DNA of 7,121 nucleotides from an uncultured Bacilli bacterium (GTDB lineage: Bacteria; Bacillota_I; Bacilli_A; RF39; UBA660). The notes under the pieces were generated by a model. The model was not told where the DNA came from. It made no database searches and saw nothing but the letters and a program-made list of their open reading frames with translations. Positions within the stretch are counted from its first letter, which is position 1, and every line of letters starts with the position of its first letter. The stretch is from the NCBI GenBank assembly GCA_934096755.1, contig CAKOMU010000045.1, forward strand, positions 1 through 7,121. Direction: 5' to 3'. The position numbers were made by a program, and so were the translations under genes. This document shows positions 5,021 through 7,121 of the stretch, piece after piece.

Positions 5021-7121
5021 ATGTTAGATAAGAAATATGATCAAAAGATAGTTGAACAAGGAAAATATGAAAAATGGGTGAATAATGGTTACTTTGAAGA
5101 AAAAGAGGGATGTCCTAATTATGCCATTGTCATTCCTCCTCCTAATGTTACGGGAAAATTACATTTAGGACATGCTTGGAATACAACTATTCAAGATATT
5201 TTGATAAGATTTAAAAGGATGCAAGGTTTTAATGCAATATGGGTTCCTGGAATGGACCATGCTGGTATTGCTACCCAAGCTAAAGTTGATGCCAAATTAA
5301 AAGATATGGGAATTAATCCTCGAGAATTAGATCGAGAAGAATGGTTAAAATATGCTTGGGAATGGAAAGATGAGTATGCAGCAAATATTCATAAACAATG
5401 GGCAAAGTTAGGTTTATCCCTATGTTATTCGAAGGAAAGATTTACTTTGGATGAAGGACTTAATAAAGCTGTTAATCATGTTTTTAAAACTCTTTATGAT
5501 GAAGGTTTAATTTATCGAGGAGAAAGAATTATAAATTGGGATCCTTTAGCGATGACGGCGTTGTCTAATGAAGAAGTAATTTATAAAGAAGTTAAGGGAG
5601 CCTTTTATCACATTAAATATTATTTAGAAGATAGTGATGATTATTTAGAAGTGGCAACGACACGACCAGAAACTTTATTTGGTGATACAGCGGTAGCTGT
5701 CAATCCTGATGATGATAGGTATAAACACTTGATTGGTAAAAAAGTTAAATTGCCAGTGGTAGGAAAGTTAATTCCTATAATTGGAGATTTACATGCTGAT
5801 CCGGAATTTGGAACTGGAGTTGTTAAGATCACACCAGCACATGATCCTAATGATTTTGAAGTAGGGAATAGACATGACTTGGAAAGAATTACCGTTCTTA
5901 ATTTAAATGGGACTATGAATGAAAATGCTTTAGAATTTGCGGGTCTTGATCGATTTGTGGCTAGAGAAAAATTAGTAGAATATTTAAAATCTCATGATTT
6001 ATTAATTTCGGTAGAGGAAATTACACATAATGTTGGTCATAGTGAAAGAAGTGGCGCAATGGTGGAACCAATGTTGTCTAAACAATGGTTTGTTAAAATG
6101 CGACCTTTAGCTGATAAAGTTTTAGAAAATCAAAAAAATAAAGATACAAAAGTAAATTTTGTACCGGAAAGATATGAAAAAACTATGAATCATTGGATGG
6201 AAATTACATATGATTGGTGTATTTCTCGTCAACTTTGGTGGGGACATAGAATACCAGCTTGGTATAAGGAAGATCAAGTTTATGTTGGAGAAGTAGCGCC
6301 GAATGGTGATGGTTGGATTCAAGATCCTGATGTTTTAGATACATGGTTTAGTAGTGCTTTATGGCCATTTTCTGTTTTGGGTTGGCCGGAAAAAACTATA
6401 GATTATCAAAAATATTATCCTAATAATGTTTTGGTGACTGGTTATGATATTATTCCATTTTGGGTAAATAGAATGACTTTTCAAGGATTACATTTTACGG
6501 GTCAACGACCTTTTAAAGATTGTATTATTCATGGTTTAATTCGAGATAAACAAGGAAGAAAAATGAGTAAATCATTAGGGAATGGTGTCGATCCTATGGA
6601 TGTTTGTGATACTTATGGAACAGATGCTTTACGTTTTTTCTTGACGACTGGAACTGCGGCAGGAACTGATTTAAGATATGATGAAGAAAAAGTTAAATCA
6701 ACGTGGAATTTTATCAACAAGTTATGGAACGCATCACGCTTTGTTTTAATGAATATTGAAGATTTAAAAAGTGTTACTTTAGAGGAATTGAAAATTCAAG
6801 ATAAGTGGATATTAACAAAATTAAATCATGTCATTAAAAATGTGACGAAGAATATGGAAAATTATGATTTTAATTTAGTTGGTAGTGAATTAGTAAGTTT
6901 TATTTGGAATGATTTTTGTGATAACTATATTGAATTTGCTAAGTTTAGTTTGGATGATGACAAAACAAAATCAGTTTTATATTATGTTTTAGATAGTATT
7001 TTAAAAATGCTTCATCCATTTATGCCTTTTGTAACTGATGAAATATATGATATGTTACCTATTAAAGAAGAAAATATTATATTGATGAAATATACAGAGG
7101 TTCATGATTGTTATGAATATT
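5021..7121 (+). CDS. valS: Valyl-tRNA synthetase (3' end cut by the window)
   Basis: This class I synthetase charges tRNA-Val with valine using ATP in the cytoplasm. The first 700 residues are present, against roughly 880 for the usual bacterial enzyme. The HIGH motif is HLGH (48-51) within PPPNVTGKLHLGHAWN, and KMSKS is at 514-518 within GRKMSKSLGN. The CP1 editing domain shows the ValRS-type TTRPETLFGDTAVAVNPDD from residue 213 and HDPNDF (274-279). The segments ISRQLWWGHRIPAWY (401-415) and DVLDTWFSSALWPFS are typical of ValRS. The anticodon-binding helical domain starts near residue 565 (NFINKLWNASRF) and is incomplete, and the C-terminal coiled coil lies outside the window. The ATG at 5021 follows GGAGGAGG (5009-5016) directly after the T-box terminator. 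No catalytic motif is missing and all Trp codons are TGG. Expression is set by the T-box. Confidence 0.98.
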   Translation, partial: MLDKKYDQKIVEQGKYEKWVNNGYFEEKEGCPNYAIVIPPPNVTGKLHLGHAWNTTIQDILIRFKRMQGFNAIWVPGMDHAGIATQAKVDAKLKDMGINPRELDREEWLKYAWEWKDEYAANIHKQWAKLGLSLCYSKERFTLDEGLNKAVNHVFKTLYDEGLIYRGERIINWDPLAMTALSNEEVIYKEVKGAFYHIKYYLEDSDDYLEVATTRPETLFGDTAVAVNPDDDRYKHLIGKKVKLPVVGKLIPIIGDLHADPEFGTGVVKITPAHDPNDFEVGNRHDLERITVLNLNGTMNENALEFAGLDRFVAREKLVEYLKSHDLLISVEEITHNVGHSERSGAMVEPMLSKQWFVKMRPLADKVLENQKNKDTKVNFVPERYEKTMNHWMEITYDWCISRQLWWGHRIPAWYKEDQVYVGEVAPNGDGWIQDPDVLDTWFSSALWPFSVLGWPEKTIDYQKYYPNNVLVTGYDIIPFWVNRMTFQGLHFTGQRPFKDCIIHGLIRDKQGRKMSKSLGNGVDPMDVCDTYGTDALRFFLTTGTAAGTDLRYDEEKVKSTWNFINKLWNASRFVLMNIEDLKSVTLEELKIQDKWILTKLNHVIKNVTKNMENYDFNLVGSELVSFIWNDFCDNYIEFAKFSLDDDKTKSVLYYVLDSILKMLHPFMPFVTDEIYDMLPIKEENIILMKYTEVHDCYEY

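Noticed and set aside
5641..5832. Antisense ORF of 63 residues
   Set aside because: It lies within the conserved editing domain of valS and has no independent support, so it is a shadow.
6122..6322. Antisense ORF of 66 residues
   Set aside because: It lies opposite the conserved valS catalytic region and has no start signals.

Overview
The window is strongly AT-rich and reads as chromosomal DNA of a low-GC Gram-positive bacterium (Bacillota, most likely a Bacilli or Erysipelotrichia/RF39-like gut lineage). The lineage call is an inference from four things: a YneF/UPF0154 protein, a valine T-box leader in front of valS, purine-rich GGAGG ribosome binding sites, and very A/T-biased codon use. 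All genes lie on the + strand. Trp is written TGG throughout and no in-frame TGA occurs, so nothing suggests a recoded TGA.

Layout. Bases 1-290 are the 3' end of an unrecognised gene. It is followed by yneF (320-529), a small single-pass membrane protein, which ends in a clear terminator. A promoter whose -35 box lies inside that terminator drives a 271-residue membrane-anchored protein of unknown function (596-1411). A second hairpin with a T8 tract closes that unit. The hairpin and T tract overlap the poorly defined start of a small ORF (about 1452-1700), which has its own terminator.

A near-consensus extended -10 promoter (1728-1756) then starts a two-gene operon (1780-4797). It encodes two paralogous signal-anchored proteins with large predicted outside domains built from WG-like beta repeats. 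The 700-residue protein carries two copies of a module of about 220 residues and the 303-residue protein carries one. Each copy begins with a pair of cysteines. This pair is the least explained and most interesting content of the window.

The last part is a complete tRNA-Val-sensing T-box riboswitch (about 4822-5006) with its own promoter. Stem I, a GUU specifier, an antiterminator with a UGGUACC bulge and a competing terminator can all be drawn. It controls valS (5021 to the window end), valyl-tRNA synthetase, present as its first 700 residues and cut by the window edge. The T-box and valS form one regulatory unit. The membrane proteins upstream look like separate, functionally unassigned surface genes. 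No mobile element, CRISPR array, tRNA or rRNA was seen.
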